In this document: positions 8,420-17,229 of the stretch, piece by piece
How positions within the stretch are numbered: position 1 is the stretch's first letter
Layout: each line of letters starts with the position of its first letter
Assembly (NCBI RefSeq): GCF_002074055.1
Contig: NZ_CP014619.1
Location: forward strand, 3,319,002 to 3,383,001
Source of the DNA: Frondihabitans sp. 762G35
GTDB taxonomy: Bacteria > Actinomycetota > Actinomycetes > Actinomycetales > Microbacteriaceae
Direction: 5' to 3'
Length of the DNA: 64,000 nucleotides
Position numbers and translations under genes: made by a program
The notes under the pieces: generated by a model
What the model was told of the DNA's origin: nothing
The model's database searches: none
What the model saw: the letters and a program-made list of their open reading frames with translations, nothing else

Positions 8420-9880
8420 ATGTCCGTGCAGACGATTTCCCCTCCCCACATCACCGCCCCGCCGGAGCGGCTGCAAGACGCGTGGGTCGCCCTGGCTGGG
8501 CTGTCGGCCGTGTTCCTGTTCGAGATGCTCGACAACTCGATCCTGAACGTCGCCCTTCCTACCATCGGCCGCGATCTAGGCGCCACGACCGCCGCGCTCC
8601 AATGGGTGTCGGGAGCGTATTCGGTCGCCTTCGGCGGCCTGATGCTCCTGTTCGGTGCTGTAGCCGACCGGTTCGGCCGGCGCCGAGTCATGCTCACCGG
8701 TCTCGCTCTCCTCGCCATCGCAAGCATCTTGACCGTGTTCGTCACGTCGACGGAACAGCTCATCGTCGTCCGAGCGCTCCTGGGAATCGCCGCTGCAATG
8801 ACGACCCCGGGAACGATGGCATTGGCTTTCCGCCTCTTCACCCGAGAGGATCTCCGGATCCGGGCGTTGACCGTGATCTCCACCGCGGGACTCGTCGGTC
8901 TGGCCATCGCACCGACTGTCGGCGGCTTCGTGCTCGCAGTCGCCCCCTGGCAAGCGCTCCTGCTGGCCACGGCTCCCGTCGCCGCCCTCGCCTTCGTCGG
9001 CATCCGTGTCGGCGTCAGCGCCGATCAGAGAGCCGACCTGCACCGCGATCCGATCGACGTCCTCGGCGCGGTCCTCGGCAGCGTGATCGTCATCGGGGTC
9101 CTCGTCACACCCACGCTTTTCGTCACCCGGGCCGGCACGAGGCTGTCCTGGGCGTCGGTCGCGGTCACAGCCCTCTCGGTCGCCGCATTCGTGATCCGAG
9201 AGCGGTCAGTCCGCTTTCCACTCCTCGACCTGCACCTCATCGCCACACCCCTGGTCTCCAGCGGACTCGCCTACAAAGCGGCGGCGGGTCTTGCCATGGC
9301 GGGCCTGTCATACCTGGTGACTTTGCAGCTGCAACTCCTGTGGGGGTGGTCGCCGGCTCTCGCCGCCGTCGGCACGCTGCCCCAGGTCGTCGTCCTGCTC
9401 GCCAGCGGGCGGTTCGTAGGGCCGTTCGTCACCCGGGCAGGTCTTGTCCGTGCCGCGTGGATGAGCGCCGCCTCGGTGGTCGCCGGTCTCGCCGTGTTCG
9501 CGACCCTCGCCCGTTTCGGCTACGTCTGGGTCGCCCTCGCACTCGTCCTCGTCGCAGCCGGGATGAGAGTCGTCGGTGTGGTCGCCGGCAACAACGTCCT
9601 TCGAGGCCTGCCAGAGAACCGCACCTCGATCGGTGCCGCCCTCGTCGACACAGCCAGCGAAATCGCGACCGCCGTCGGGATCACCGCCACCGGCACCATC
9701 CTCGCCGCCCTTGTGACGGGCAGCATCACCAGCGGGTCCTGGACGCCGACGCGTGTCGACTCGTTCGAGACCGCCCTCACGGTCGGCGGCCTGACCATCA
9801 CCGTCGCGGCCGCAGGCCTCGTCGCGCTCGGCATCTTCCGTGCCCGCAACACCACCACCCCGGAGCCCACTCATGTCTGA
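8420..9880 (+). CDS. DHA2-family MFS efflux protein (EmrB/QacA type)
   Basis: A 486-residue, 14-helix-type drug/proton antiporter. TM1 carries LDNSILNVALPTI, the D1 motif of DHA2 proteins; motif A is GAVADRFGRRRVM and motif C-like glycines follow (GIAAAMTTPGTMA). The ATG has GAAGGAG ten bases upstream. The esterase gene begins inside its last codons, so the two are translated together. In this family the pump exports lipophilic toxins; the linked esterase suggests that the compound is also hydrolysed. Confidence 0.9.
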   Translation: MSVQTISPPHITAPPERLQDAWVALAGLSAVFLFEMLDNSILNVALPTIGRDLGATTAALQWVSGAYSVAFGGLMLLFGAVADRFGRRRVMLTGLALLAIASILTVFVTSTEQLIVVRALLGIAAAMTTPGTMALAFRLFTREDLRIRALTVISTAGLVGLAIAPTVGGFVLAVAPWQALLLATAPVAALAFVGIRVGVSADQRADLHRDPIDVLGAVLGSVIVIGVLVTPTLFVTRAGTRLSWASVAVTALSVAAFVIRERSVRFPLLDLHLIATPLVSSGLAYKAAAGLAMAGLSYLVTLQLQLLWGWSPALAAVGTLPQVVVLLASGRFVGPFVTRAGLVRAAWMSAASVVAGLAVFATLARFGYVWVALALVLVAAGMRVVGVVAGNNVLRGLPENRTSIGAALVDTASEIATAVGITATGTILAALVTGSITSGSWTPTRVDSFETALTVGGLTITVAAAGLVALGIFRARNTTTPEPTHV

Positions 9881-10982
9881 CCACACCATTCGCCCCCCGT
9901 TCGATCCCGAACTCCAGACGTTCCTCACCGCCCTCGAGGCTCGAGGACCCTTCTCCCTGTCGACCGAGATGCTGCCTCGCATGCGACAACTCGACACCAC
10001 CGAAGAAGAACTCGATGCACGGCTCCGCACCCGTGGTTACGAACGTCGAAGCGTCGCCGTTCCCGGGCACCTGGGCGACCCCATCCAGCTGGCCATCATC
10101 CAGCGCATGTGCCGCACCGGTTCGAGGGCCGCCGTCTACACGATCCACGGTGGCGGGATGATGTTCGGTCATCACCTCGGCAACCTCGACTCCTACGACG
10201 ACTGGCTCCTCGACCATGACATCGTCCTCCTCAGCATCGACTACCGTCTCGCCCCCGAATACCCCGACCCCCATCCCGTCGAGGACTGCTACGCCGGCCT
10301 CGTCTGGGTCACCGCCCACGCCGACGAGCTCGGCATCGACCCCGACCGGATCGTCATCGCCGGGCAAAGCGCGGGCGGCGGGCTCGCCACCGGCACCGCA
10401 CTCCTCGCACGCGACCGGAAGGGTCCGGACTTGTTGGCGCAGATCCTCGTGTCGCCCATGCTCGACGACCGCGACAACACGGTGTCCACGCGCCAGATCG
10501 ACGGGGTCGGAGTTGCTGACCGGCAGATGACTCGCTTCGGCTGGGACGCCTACCTCGGACCTCGCCGCGCCACCGACGACGTCTCCGTCTACGCCGCACC
10601 CGCCCGCGCCGAAGACCTCCACGGTCTGCCCCGGACCTACATCGACTGCGGCAGCACCGAGGTATTCCGCGACGAGACCATCGCCTACGCCAGTGCCCTC
10701 TGGGCCGCAGGAGTCGACGCCGAACTGCACGTCTGGCCAGGCGCCTTCCACGGATTCACCAGCATGATGCCCCACGCCGTCATCTCGAAGACCGCGACCG
10801 CCGCCCTCGGCGACTGGACACGACGAACCCTCGGACCACCCGCGCCGGTCGCAGAATTCTCAAATCAGGCGCCCCCGGTGTCTCGTCACGGAAGTGGGTC
10901 GAAACGGATGGGCCTCGGGACCGACGAGCGGGATTTCCGCTTCGCGGCGCCCCTAGCCGCTGATCAGGTCTCTGGCAAGTGA
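9873..10982 (+). CDS. Alpha/beta hydrolase, hormone-sensitive-lipase type
   Basis: A 369-residue esterase beginning at the ATG that overlaps the exporter stop. The oxyanion loop HGGGMMFG, the nucleophile elbow GQSAGGG and the late AFHGF histidine are all present, with STEVFRDE around the acid. These features define the HSL family (bacterial family IV esterases), which act on short acyl esters in the cytoplasm. The last 40 residues beyond the core fold are polar and of unknown role. Its coupling to a DHA2 pump suggests a role in detoxification. Confidence 0.88.
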   Translation: MSDHTIRPPFDPELQTFLTALEARGPFSLSTEMLPRMRQLDTTEEELDARLRTRGYERRSVAVPGHLGDPIQLAIIQRMCRTGSRAAVYTIHGGGMMFGHHLGNLDSYDDWLLDHDIVLLSIDYRLAPEYPDPHPVEDCYAGLVWVTAHADELGIDPDRIVIAGQSAGGGLATGTALLARDRKGPDLLAQILVSPMLDDRDNTVSTRQIDGVGVADRQMTRFGWDAYLGPRRATDDVSVYAAPARAEDLHGLPRTYIDCGSTEVFRDETIAYASALWAAGVDAELHVWPGAFHGFTSMMPHAVISKTATAALGDWTRRTLGPPAPVAEFSNQAPPVSRHGSGSKRMGLGTDERDFRFAAPLAADQVSGK

Positions 10983-11079
10983 GGCGCGTGAACGCCAGAG
11001 CGACGCCACAGGGCCGTCGGACCGGGTCGCGTTGGGGTGCACCCCAGAGCAGCAGTTTGGCCGGAGCCACACGACAGGT

Positions 11080-12282
11080 TCAGGTTCGTGCCGAGAAGGT
11101 TTCTCGGCCGGCGATTGTGAGGGCCAGGGCCGCGACGCCGAGGACGGCCATGAATGCGCCGAGGATCAGCCCGCCGGAGACGTTCAGAAGCACGGCCCCG
11201 ACCAAGCCCGCAGCGAAGATCGCGAGATTGAAGGCGACGGGCAGGAAGGAGTTGGCGAGGTCCGACTGGGCACCGCCGGCGATCGAGAGGGCGCTCTGGA
11301 GCTGAGGGGATGCGCCCCCGAATGCCAGCCCCCAGAGTCCGGCAGCGAGCAGGACCGCGACCGGGGAAGCGTGCTCGGCGACGAGCACGCCTGCCGCGAG
11401 GATGAAGACGGCGATGCTCGCTTGCAGCAGCAGCCGGGGGTGGTGGTCGATCACGAGGGCGGTCACGATGACACCGCCGATCGAGGCGACCCCGTAGACG
11501 AGGAGCACGAGGTCCGCGGTGAGACCGCTTCCGCTGTCACGGAGGAACGGTGCGATGTACGTGTAGAGGGTGTTGTGTCCGAGCATCCAGACGAAGATCA
11601 CCAGGAGCACGATCGGGATGCCCGGCAGCAGGAACACCCTTCTCAGGGGTTGCCGGTGCGCTCGGGGTTGTCCTGCCAGTCCGGGCACGATGATCGCGAT
11701 CACGCCGACGAGGACGACCCCGAGGGCGGAGAGCCCGGCGAACGACCACCGCCAGTCGAAGATGCCGCCGATGAAGGAGCCGAGCGGGGTGCCGAGGGCG
11801 AACCCGACCGGCGCACCCGTGGCGACGACCGCCAAGGCGAGACCGCCACTGTTGGCCGGGCTGATCCTGCGGCCGTACGCGGCGAGTATCCCCCACAGGA
11901 TCCCGGTGAAGGCGCCGCCGACGAACCGGGAGACCAACGCGATGACGACGTCAGAAGACACCGCGGTGACGGCGTTGGCGAGGACGAGCCCCGAGAGGGC
12001 TCCGAGAAGGAGCGGCTTCCGGCGGAAGCCCTGCGTGTAGGTGATCGCAGGAACGGTGACGACGACCGTCCCCAATGCCCAGATGCTGATGAACTGACCG
12101 ATGACCCCTTCGCTGACACCGAGGTCTCGCGCCATCACGGGAAGGAGGCCGGCAGGCATGGTCTCTGCGGACAGCAGAACGAATCCGACGGCCGCCAGCG
12201 AGATCAGCGGGAGCCACGGCATCCGTTCCCGGGTCGCCGGTGTGGCAGCCGAGGGGGCCGGGGCCGGTATCGAGGTGGTCAA
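11080..12282 (-). CDS. MFS transporter (DHA1, AraJ-like)
   Basis: A 400-residue twelve-helix protein. The start is taken as the TTG of LTTSIPAPAPS with GGGAAAG just upstream; an ATG at 12333 would overlap the preceding dehydrogenase gene by 38 bases. TM1 reads FVLLSAETMPAGLLPVMA, characteristic of the sugar-efflux/AraJ branch of DHA1. It is the last gene of a four-gene operon with carboxymuconolactone decarboxylase, cupin and Zn-dehydrogenase, 13 bases after the latter, and may export or import that pathway's substrate. Confidence 0.85.
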   Translation of the reverse strand: MTTSIPAPAPSAATPATRERMPWLPLISLAAVGFVLLSAETMPAGLLPVMARDLGVSEGVIGQFISIWALGTVVVTVPAITYTQGFRRKPLLLGALSGLVLANAVTAVSSDVVIALVSRFVGGAFTGILWGILAAYGRRISPANSGGLALAVVATGAPVGFALGTPLGSFIGGIFDWRWSFAGLSALGVVLVGVIAIIVPGLAGQPRAHRQPLRRVFLLPGIPIVLLVIFVWMLGHNTLYTYIAPFLRDSGSGLTADLVLLVYGVASIGGVIVTALVIDHHPRLLLQASIAVFILAAGVLVAEHASPVAVLLAAGLWGLAFGGASPQLQSALSIAGGAQSDLANSFLPVAFNLAIFAAGLVGAVLLNVSGGLILGAFMAVLGVAALALTIAGRETFSART

Positions 12283-12295
12283 TTCTTTCCCGTTG

Positions 12296-13330
12296 CTAGA
12301 GGCGGATGAGGACTTTGAGGGCCTCGCGGTCATCCATCAGCGTGTAGGCGTCGGAGATCCGGTCGAGGGGCATCTCGCGGTCGAAGACGCGGCCGGGGTC
12401 GATGGTGCCGTCGAGGACCTGCGGGATGGCGGCCTCGAGGTAGGTGCGGACGGTCGCGGGCCCGCCGGTGAGGGTGGCGTTCTTCCCGAAGAGGGAGCTC
12501 ATGCCGATCGCGGCTTCTTCGTACTGGGGCACGCCGACGCGGCTGATGGTGCCGCCGGGGCGGACGATGCCGACGGCCTGCTCGTAGGCGGGCATGTGCC
12601 CGACCGCTTCGAGGACGACGTGGGAGCCCTCTCCCCCAGTGATGTCCATCACCCTGGCGACACCCTCATCGCCGCGCTCGGCGACGACGTGGGTGGCGCC
12701 GAATTCGCGGCCGAGGTCGGTGCGGTCGGTGTGACGGCCCATGAGGATGATGGTCTCGGCTCCGAGCTGCTTCGACGCCAGGACGGCCGAGAGGCCGACG
12801 GCGCCGTCACCGATGACGGTGACGGTCTTCCCGGGTCCGACGTCGCCGCGGATGGCGGCGTGGTATCCGGTCAGGTAGACGTCGGAGAGGGTCAGCAAGG
12901 ACGGCATGTAGGACTCGTCGGTGCCGGCGGGGATCTTGACGGCGGTGCCGTCGGCTTGGGGGACGATCAGCTTCTCGGCCTGGGTGGCGGAGGGAGCACC
13001 GTCGAAGAAGCCGCCGTGGATGCAGGAGGTGGTGATGCCCTCCTGGCAGAAGGCGCAGGTCCCATCCGACCAGGCGAACGGGACGATGACCGTGTCACCC
13101 ACGGTGAGGGTGCGTACGTCGTCGCCGATCTCCTCGACGACGCCGATCGCTTCGTGGCCCATCCTGCGGCCCTCGGGGGTGTCCTCGAGGTCGTGGAAGG
13201 GGTGCAGGTCCGATCCGCAGACGCACGCGTAGGTGACGCGGATGAGCGCTTCGGTGGGGTGCTGGATGACGGGGTCGGGGACCTCGACGACTCGGACGTC
13301 GCCGGACTTGAACATGAGGGTGGCTTTCAT
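12296..13330 (-). CDS. Zinc-dependent alcohol dehydrogenase
   Basis: A 344-residue medium-chain dehydrogenase starting MKATLMFKSGDVRVVEV. Catalytic zinc ligands are in ACVCGSDLHP and GHEAIG. The nucleotide-binding loop is VIGDGAVGLSAV. The structural-zinc lobe (GTCAFCQEGITTSC) has three cysteines rather than the usual four. Likely NAD(P)-linked oxidation of an alcohol or reduction of an aldehyde or ketone. It lies 65 bases after the cupin gene in the same operon. Substrate unknown. Confidence 0.88.
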   Translation of the reverse strand: MKATLMFKSGDVRVVEVPDPVIQHPTEALIRVTYACVCGSDLHPFHDLEDTPEGRRMGHEAIGVVEEIGDDVRTLTVGDTVIVPFAWSDGTCAFCQEGITTSCIHGGFFDGAPSATQAEKLIVPQADGTAVKIPAGTDESYMPSLLTLSDVYLTGYHAAIRGDVGPGKTVTVIGDGAVGLSAVLASKQLGAETIILMGRHTDRTDLGREFGATHVVAERGDEGVARVMDITGGEGSHVVLEAVGHMPAYEQAVGIVRPGGTISRVGVPQYEEAAIGMSSLFGKNATLTGGPATVRTYLEAAIPQVLDGTIDPGRVFDREMPLDRISDAYTLMDDREALKVLIRL

Positions 13331-13395
13331 CACTGTTTCTTTCGATCGGTCCGCTGCTACAGCGGTTGCTGGGTCCGTTCTGGCGGGGCCGGCGC

Positions 13396-13806
13396 TCAGT
13401 CGGTGGGGGTGCCGTTGTAGTCGTCGTCGGTGATCTGCTCGAGCCACGTGGTGGTCTCGGCCGGATCGTCAGCGGCTTCGAGGATGGCGATGTGCTCCAT
13501 GAAGGTGCCGCCGCTGGAGGCGTGGAAGTGCTCCTCGCCGGGGGCGATCGAGATGGTCTGCCCGGGGTGAACGTCGACGACGTGTCCGTCACGGGTGCCG
13601 AACCGGGCGATGCCCTCGGTGACGTGCAGGAACTGGCCGCGGGCGTGGTGATGCCACGCCGTCCGGGCGTCGGGCGCGAACCGCACCTTTGCCACGGTGG
13701 TGCGCTGGTCGTCGGTCTGCGGTGCCACGATCGGGTCGACCCACACCTGCCCGGGGAACTGCTCTTCAGGGTTCAGGCTGGTGGGTTTCTGCGGCTGGAT
13801 CTGCAT
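13396..13806 (-). CDS. Cupin-domain protein
   Basis: A 136-residue small beta-barrel protein. Motif 1 is WHHHARGQFLHVTEG and motif 2 is PGEEHFHASS, giving the metal-binding histidines. The closest known type is the manganese cupin group that includes hydroxynitrile lyases, often found beside carboxymuconolactone decarboxylase genes. It starts 12 bases after that gene's stop on the same strand, so they are co-transcribed. Confidence 0.88.
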   Translation of the reverse strand: MQIQPQKPTSLNPEEQFPGQVWVDPIVAPQTDDQRTTVAKVRFAPDARTAWHHHARGQFLHVTEGIARFGTRDGHVVDVHPGQTISIAPGEEHFHASSGGTFMEHIAILEAADDPAETTTWLEQITDDDYNGTPTD

Positions 13807-13818
13807 GAGGGCGGTTCC

Positions 13819-14151
13819 TTACTTGTCGTCGGTGAAGAGGTTCTTGGCGACGCCCATCGCGGCCATGCCGCGCGGCCAGCCTGAGTAGAGCATCACGTGG
13901 ATGATGGCCTCGATGAGTTCTTCCTGGGTGACGCCGTTCTCGACGGCGCGGCCGAGATGGAAGCCCAGCTGCTCCGTGTTGCCCTGCGCGGTCAGGACCG
14001 CGACGGTGACGAGACTGCGGTCACGGGCGGACAGCTCGGGGCGGTTCCAGACGTCGTCGAAGAGGACGTCGTCGGTGAGGGCGGCCATCTTGGGGGCGAA
14101 GTCGCCGAACAGGGCACGACCGCCACCGACCTGCTTCTTCTGTTCCGGCAT
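13819..14151 (-). CDS. Carboxymuconolactone decarboxylase family protein
   Basis: A 110-residue helical protein with the family core RSLVTVAVLTAQGN, LGFHLGRAVENGVTQEELIE and YSGWPRGMAA. The redox CxxC of the AhpD branch is absent, so it resembles the gamma-carboxymuconolactone decarboxylase branch. The ATG has AAGGAG upstream. It is the first gene of the cupin/dehydrogenase/MFS operon and is divergent from an SDR gene. Confidence 0.88.
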   Translation of the reverse strand: MPEQKKQVGGGRALFGDFAPKMAALTDDVLFDDVWNRPELSARDRSLVTVAVLTAQGNTEQLGFHLGRAVENGVTQEELIEAIIHVMLYSGWPRGMAAMGVAKNLFTDDK

Positions 14152-14344
14152 GACGATCTCCTTCTCCTCCTGTGAACTCCACGAACTGGGGCTCACCACC
14201 TAGCCAACGCGGGCCGGGAGCGGAAAGGAATGCCCTGCTGTGACGTGTACTGACAGGGCACCCCTCGGAGCCCCTGAGCCTCAGGCGGCTCGGTCGCCGA
14301 TCAGGATGGTGCACGACCGGTCCCGAGGCGGTCACAATGGGGTC

Positions 14345-15079
14345 ATGGCACGCATCCTTGTGACAGGCTCCGCGGACGGACTCGGCCGGGCGACAGCCGA
14401 CGTCCTCCTCAGCCAGGGCCACGGCGTCATCGTCCACGCCCGGAATGCCGACCGCGCGAAGACGCTGACCGACCTTGTCGATCGCGGTGCCACCCTCATC
14501 GTTGCTGACCTTTCAAGGCGGCAGGAAGTCCTTGACGCCGCACACGAGCTGGAGGACGGAACGACGGTCGACGCGGTCATCCACAACGCCGGCGTCTACT
14601 CCGGCCCCGATGTCATCCCCGTCAACATCGTCGCGCCGTACCTACTCACCGCACTGCTGAGAACCCCGACCAGGCACGTCTACCTCAGCAGCGGTATGCA
14701 CCGTGGCGGGCACATCGATCTCGGCCGGCTGGACTGGGACGGCAACAAGCCTTCCGGCAGCTACTCCGACAGCAAACTGCTCGTCACCACCCTCGCCCTC
14801 GGGATCGCTAGACGGTGGGCACCCGCGGTTCTGGCGAACGCAGTCGACCCGGGATGGGTGCCGACGAAGATGGGCGGCGCCGGCGCGACCGACGATTTCG
14901 ACCTCGGCCACCGGACTCAGGAACGACTCGTCACCGACCAGGGGCTGACCGTCACCGGGGGTTATTGGTTCCACGGGCAGCAGCAACAGCCGCACCCGTC
15001 TGCGCAGGACCCCGACGTTCAGGATCAGTTGCTGGACGCCCTCGCCGGAGCAACTGGGATAGAGCTACCGCGTCGCTGA
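14345..15079 (+). CDS. Short-chain dehydrogenase/reductase
   Basis: A 244-residue classical SDR: TGSADGLG at residues 7-14, DAVIHNAGVYSG, and the catalytic SYSDSK (YxxxK). Its last 15 bases overlap the end of the convergent XRE regulator gene. The ATG has only a weak GGGG upstream. The gene is divergent from the carboxymuconolactone decarboxylase operon across about 190 bp and may act on the same compound, reducing a ketone or aldehyde. A longer reading from 14240 adds residues lacking family similarity. Confidence 0.85.
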   Translation: MARILVTGSADGLGRATADVLLSQGHGVIVHARNADRAKTLTDLVDRGATLIVADLSRRQEVLDAAHELEDGTTVDAVIHNAGVYSGPDVIPVNIVAPYLLTALLRTPTRHVYLSSGMHRGGHIDLGRLDWDGNKPSGSYSDSKLLVTTLALGIARRWAPAVLANAVDPGWVPTKMGGAGATDDFDLGHRTQERLVTDQGLTVTGGYWFHGQQQQPHPSAQDPDVQDQLLDALAGATGIELPRR

Positions 15080-15961
15080 CTCTTGACCCTCGGCGGTCTC
15101 GGGGGCGTGCATGGGGGCATTCCACGACGCGAGCAGCCGCAACCGCTCGGCTGTGGTGGACCCGGGCTCGGCCGTGTAGACCATGAGGACTAGGCCTGGG
15201 TCTGCGGTGATGACGAGCTCTTCGTAGGAGAGGATCAGTTCCCCGACCTCGGGGTGGTGGAACCGCTTCGTCCCGGAGCCATGCGAGCGGACGTCATGGG
15301 CGCCCCACAGCTGACGGAACGTGTCACTGCGCGTGGACAGCTCACCGACGAGATCCTGCATCTCCCGGTCGTGAGGGTCCCGCCCTGCGTCTGCCCGCAT
15401 GACCGCGACGCACATACCCGCGAACATCTCCCAATCCGGGTAGAAATTGCGGGACTCAGGGTCCAGGAACTGGAACCGGGCCAGGTTAGGGATTCCCGAC
15501 CCGTCACCGATGACAGAGGTGTAGAACGCCCGAGCCAACGCGTTGGTTGCCAGGATGTTCTGCCGTTGATCGCGGACGACAGCGATTCCGTCCGTGATGA
15601 CGGACAGCACCTGCTGCAGGCTCTGACGGTGCACCTGGTGAGCGGTCCGACGCCCACGCGGCCTGGCCGCGAGACTATCTCCGTCGGCAGCTCGCGCCAG
15701 ATCGAAGAGGTGGCTTCGCTCGGGGTCCGTGAGCTGCAGAGCTCGAGCCACAGCCTCGAGGACGCTGGAGGAGGCACCGGCGATCATGCCGCGTTCCAAT
15801 CGGGCGTAATACTCCACACTTACGCCGGCAAGCGTGGCGACTTCGCCCCGACGAAGGCCCTCCACGCGACGACGCCCACCGGCAGCAAGGCCAACCTGCT
15901 CAGGGGTGAGCCGTGCGCGCCTGGACATCAAGAACTCGCGAACGTCCTCTTTGTTATCCAC
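15065..15961 (-). CDS. XRE regulator with MmyB-like ligand domain (copy 1)
   Basis: A 298-residue regulator with GTG start. The N-terminal Cro/CI helix-turn-helix holds LRRGEVATLAGVSVEYYARLE (shown in two pieces: LRRGEVATLAGV and SVEYYARLERG). The C-terminal half is the MmyB-like PAS-type ligand-binding domain (GIAVVRDQRQNILATN through LVLMVYTAEPG). Such proteins are common in actinobacteria and usually control a neighbouring oxidoreductase; here the convergent SDR overlaps its 3' end. Two paralogues occur at 19417 and 20353. Confidence 0.87.
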   Translation of the reverse strand: MDNKEDVREFLMSRRARLTPEQVGLAAGGRRRVEGLRRGEVATLAGVSVEYYARLERGMIAGASSSVLEAVARALQLTDPERSHLFDLARAADGDSLAARPRGRRTAHQVHRQSLQQVLSVITDGIAVVRDQRQNILATNALARAFYTSVIGDGSGIPNLARFQFLDPESRNFYPDWEMFAGMCVAVMRADAGRDPHDREMQDLVGELSTRSDTFRQLWGAHDVRSHGSGTKRFHHPEVGELILSYEELVITADPGLVLMVYTAEPGSTTAERLRLLASWNAPMHAPETAEGQESATR

Positions 15962-16129
15962 AACCCAGACACTACGACGACCGATGACGATAAGGCACTC
16001 CCTGTCAGGGAACGGCTTCGACCGCTCGATCTGGCACGGAGATCGGCTCGAAAACGGGTGAGCAGAACGCTCGAGCGTCGCATTAGCGTGTGTCCCAGGA
16101 CAACACGACGGGTTAGTTCAGATGAGTGG

Positions 16130-16525
16130 CTAGAAGACGATGTCAGTCTTGATTCGTGAGGCGATTGCATCCCGCAGGGGGCGGACGGAATCCACGTCCC
16201 AGTTCTCCGGATTGGGGAAAGACCACTTGAGCACGCGGCCCCTGGGCGTACTCGGGAGGTTCAGGCCGGGCTTCATCAGAACGACGACGTCGGCCTCGTC
16301 GAGATCCGAGGTCGTCACGACGCGGGGTGTCCGTCGACGGATGTCCATCCCCAACTCCGCAATACTCGCCGCGACCGCCGGGTTCACTGCCGTGTCGGGT
16401 GAGATTCCTGCGGAGGTGACGGTGTAGTCGTCTCCGGCGAGGTGTTCGAGGAGGGCAGCGCCGAGTCGGGAGCGGCCGGCGTTGTGCTGGCAGATGAACA
16501 GGACGGTGGGCTTGGTGTCGCTCAT
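16130..16525 (-). CDS. Low-molecular-weight phosphatase / ArsC family protein
   Basis: A 131-residue protein with the P-loop CQHNAGRS near residue 12, as in mycothiol-dependent arsenate reductases and low-molecular-weight tyrosine phosphatases. SAGISPD and VVLMKPG follow the family. The C-terminal acid loop, usually a D-P pair, reads FPNPENW, so the general acid appears to be Asn. The ATG overlaps the stop of the broken oxidoreductase gene upstream, indicating a former two-gene unit for arsenate or oxidative stress. Activity is uncertain because of the substitution. Confidence 0.8.
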   Translation of the reverse strand: MSDTKPTVLFICQHNAGRSRLGAALLEHLAGDDYTVTSAGISPDTAVNPAVAASIAELGMDIRRRTPRVVTTSDLDEADVVVLMKPGLNLPSTPRGRVLKWSFPNPENWDVDSVRPLRDAIASRIKTDIVF

Positions 16526-17188
16526 GCGGTGACCGCCTGACGGTGCTCGCGGGACCACGCCTGCGTGGCAACCTGCACGGCATCCCATGGGGAGCCGAGC
16601 GGCGGTGTGTAGGAGAGGTCGAGTTCGCTGACCTGCTCCACGGTCAAACCGGCGTGGAGGGCGACGGCGTAGGTGTCGACGCGTTTCGCAGTTTCGGTGC
16701 CGAGGCGGCCGACGAGCTGCGCGCCGAGGAGACGCCCGTCGCGGCTATCGCCGGTGACGCGGATCGAGATCGGCTGCGCGCCCGGATAGTACTTCTTATG
16801 GTCGTCGGCGATCGCGGTCGTGCTTACGGGGGCGAATCCGGCGGCGAGGGCTTCGTGCTCACGAAGACCGGTGCGGGAGGCGACGAGGTCGAAGACCTTC
16901 ACGACCTGCGTGCCGACGGATCCTGCGAACCGGGCAGAACCGCCGAGGGCGTTCTCTCCGGCGACGCGACCCTGCTTGTGGGCGGTCGTGCCGAGGGGCA
17001 GGTAGGTGGTGCCGAGGAGGCGGCGGTGGGTGGTGACCCCGTCGCCGGCCGCGAACACGTCTGGCAGGCCGGTGCGCATGGTGTCGTCCACCACGACCGC
17101 CCGGCCAGCTCCAAGCATCGCGCCGGCGCGAACAAGGAGGTCTGTGTTCGGGCGCACACCGACGACGACGAGTACAACGTCAGCCGTA
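16522..17188 (-). pseudogene. FAD-dependent disulfide oxidoreductase, 5' end lost at IS element
   Basis: The C-terminal 210 or so residues of a pyridine-nucleotide-disulfide oxidoreductase of the CoA-disulfide-reductase type. Visible parts are the second FAD motif (GLPDVFAAGDGV) and the dimerisation domain ending in YTPPLGSPWDAVQVA. In-frame sequence upstream (ADVVLVVVGVRPN) shows that the protein once continued, but it stops at the IS3 end at 17188/17189. The N-terminal half is not on the other side of the element. The fragment could still be translated from a GTG near 17157 but would lack the first FAD motif. Confidence 0.85.
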
Positions 17189-17229
17189 GGGACTGCTGTC
17201 GGTCTAGTTGACTCCTCTTGTTGGGGTTT

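Noticed and set aside
7657-10161. 834-codon plus-strand frame across tetR, exporter and esterase
   Set aside because: Arg/Pro/His-rich translation typical of an off-frame reading of GC-rich genes; three well-supported genes occupy the same DNA.
11033-11046. Perfect palindrome TGGGGTGCACCCCA between convergent genes
   Set aside because: Short, with no second copy or regulator nearby; likely chance or a weak terminator stem.
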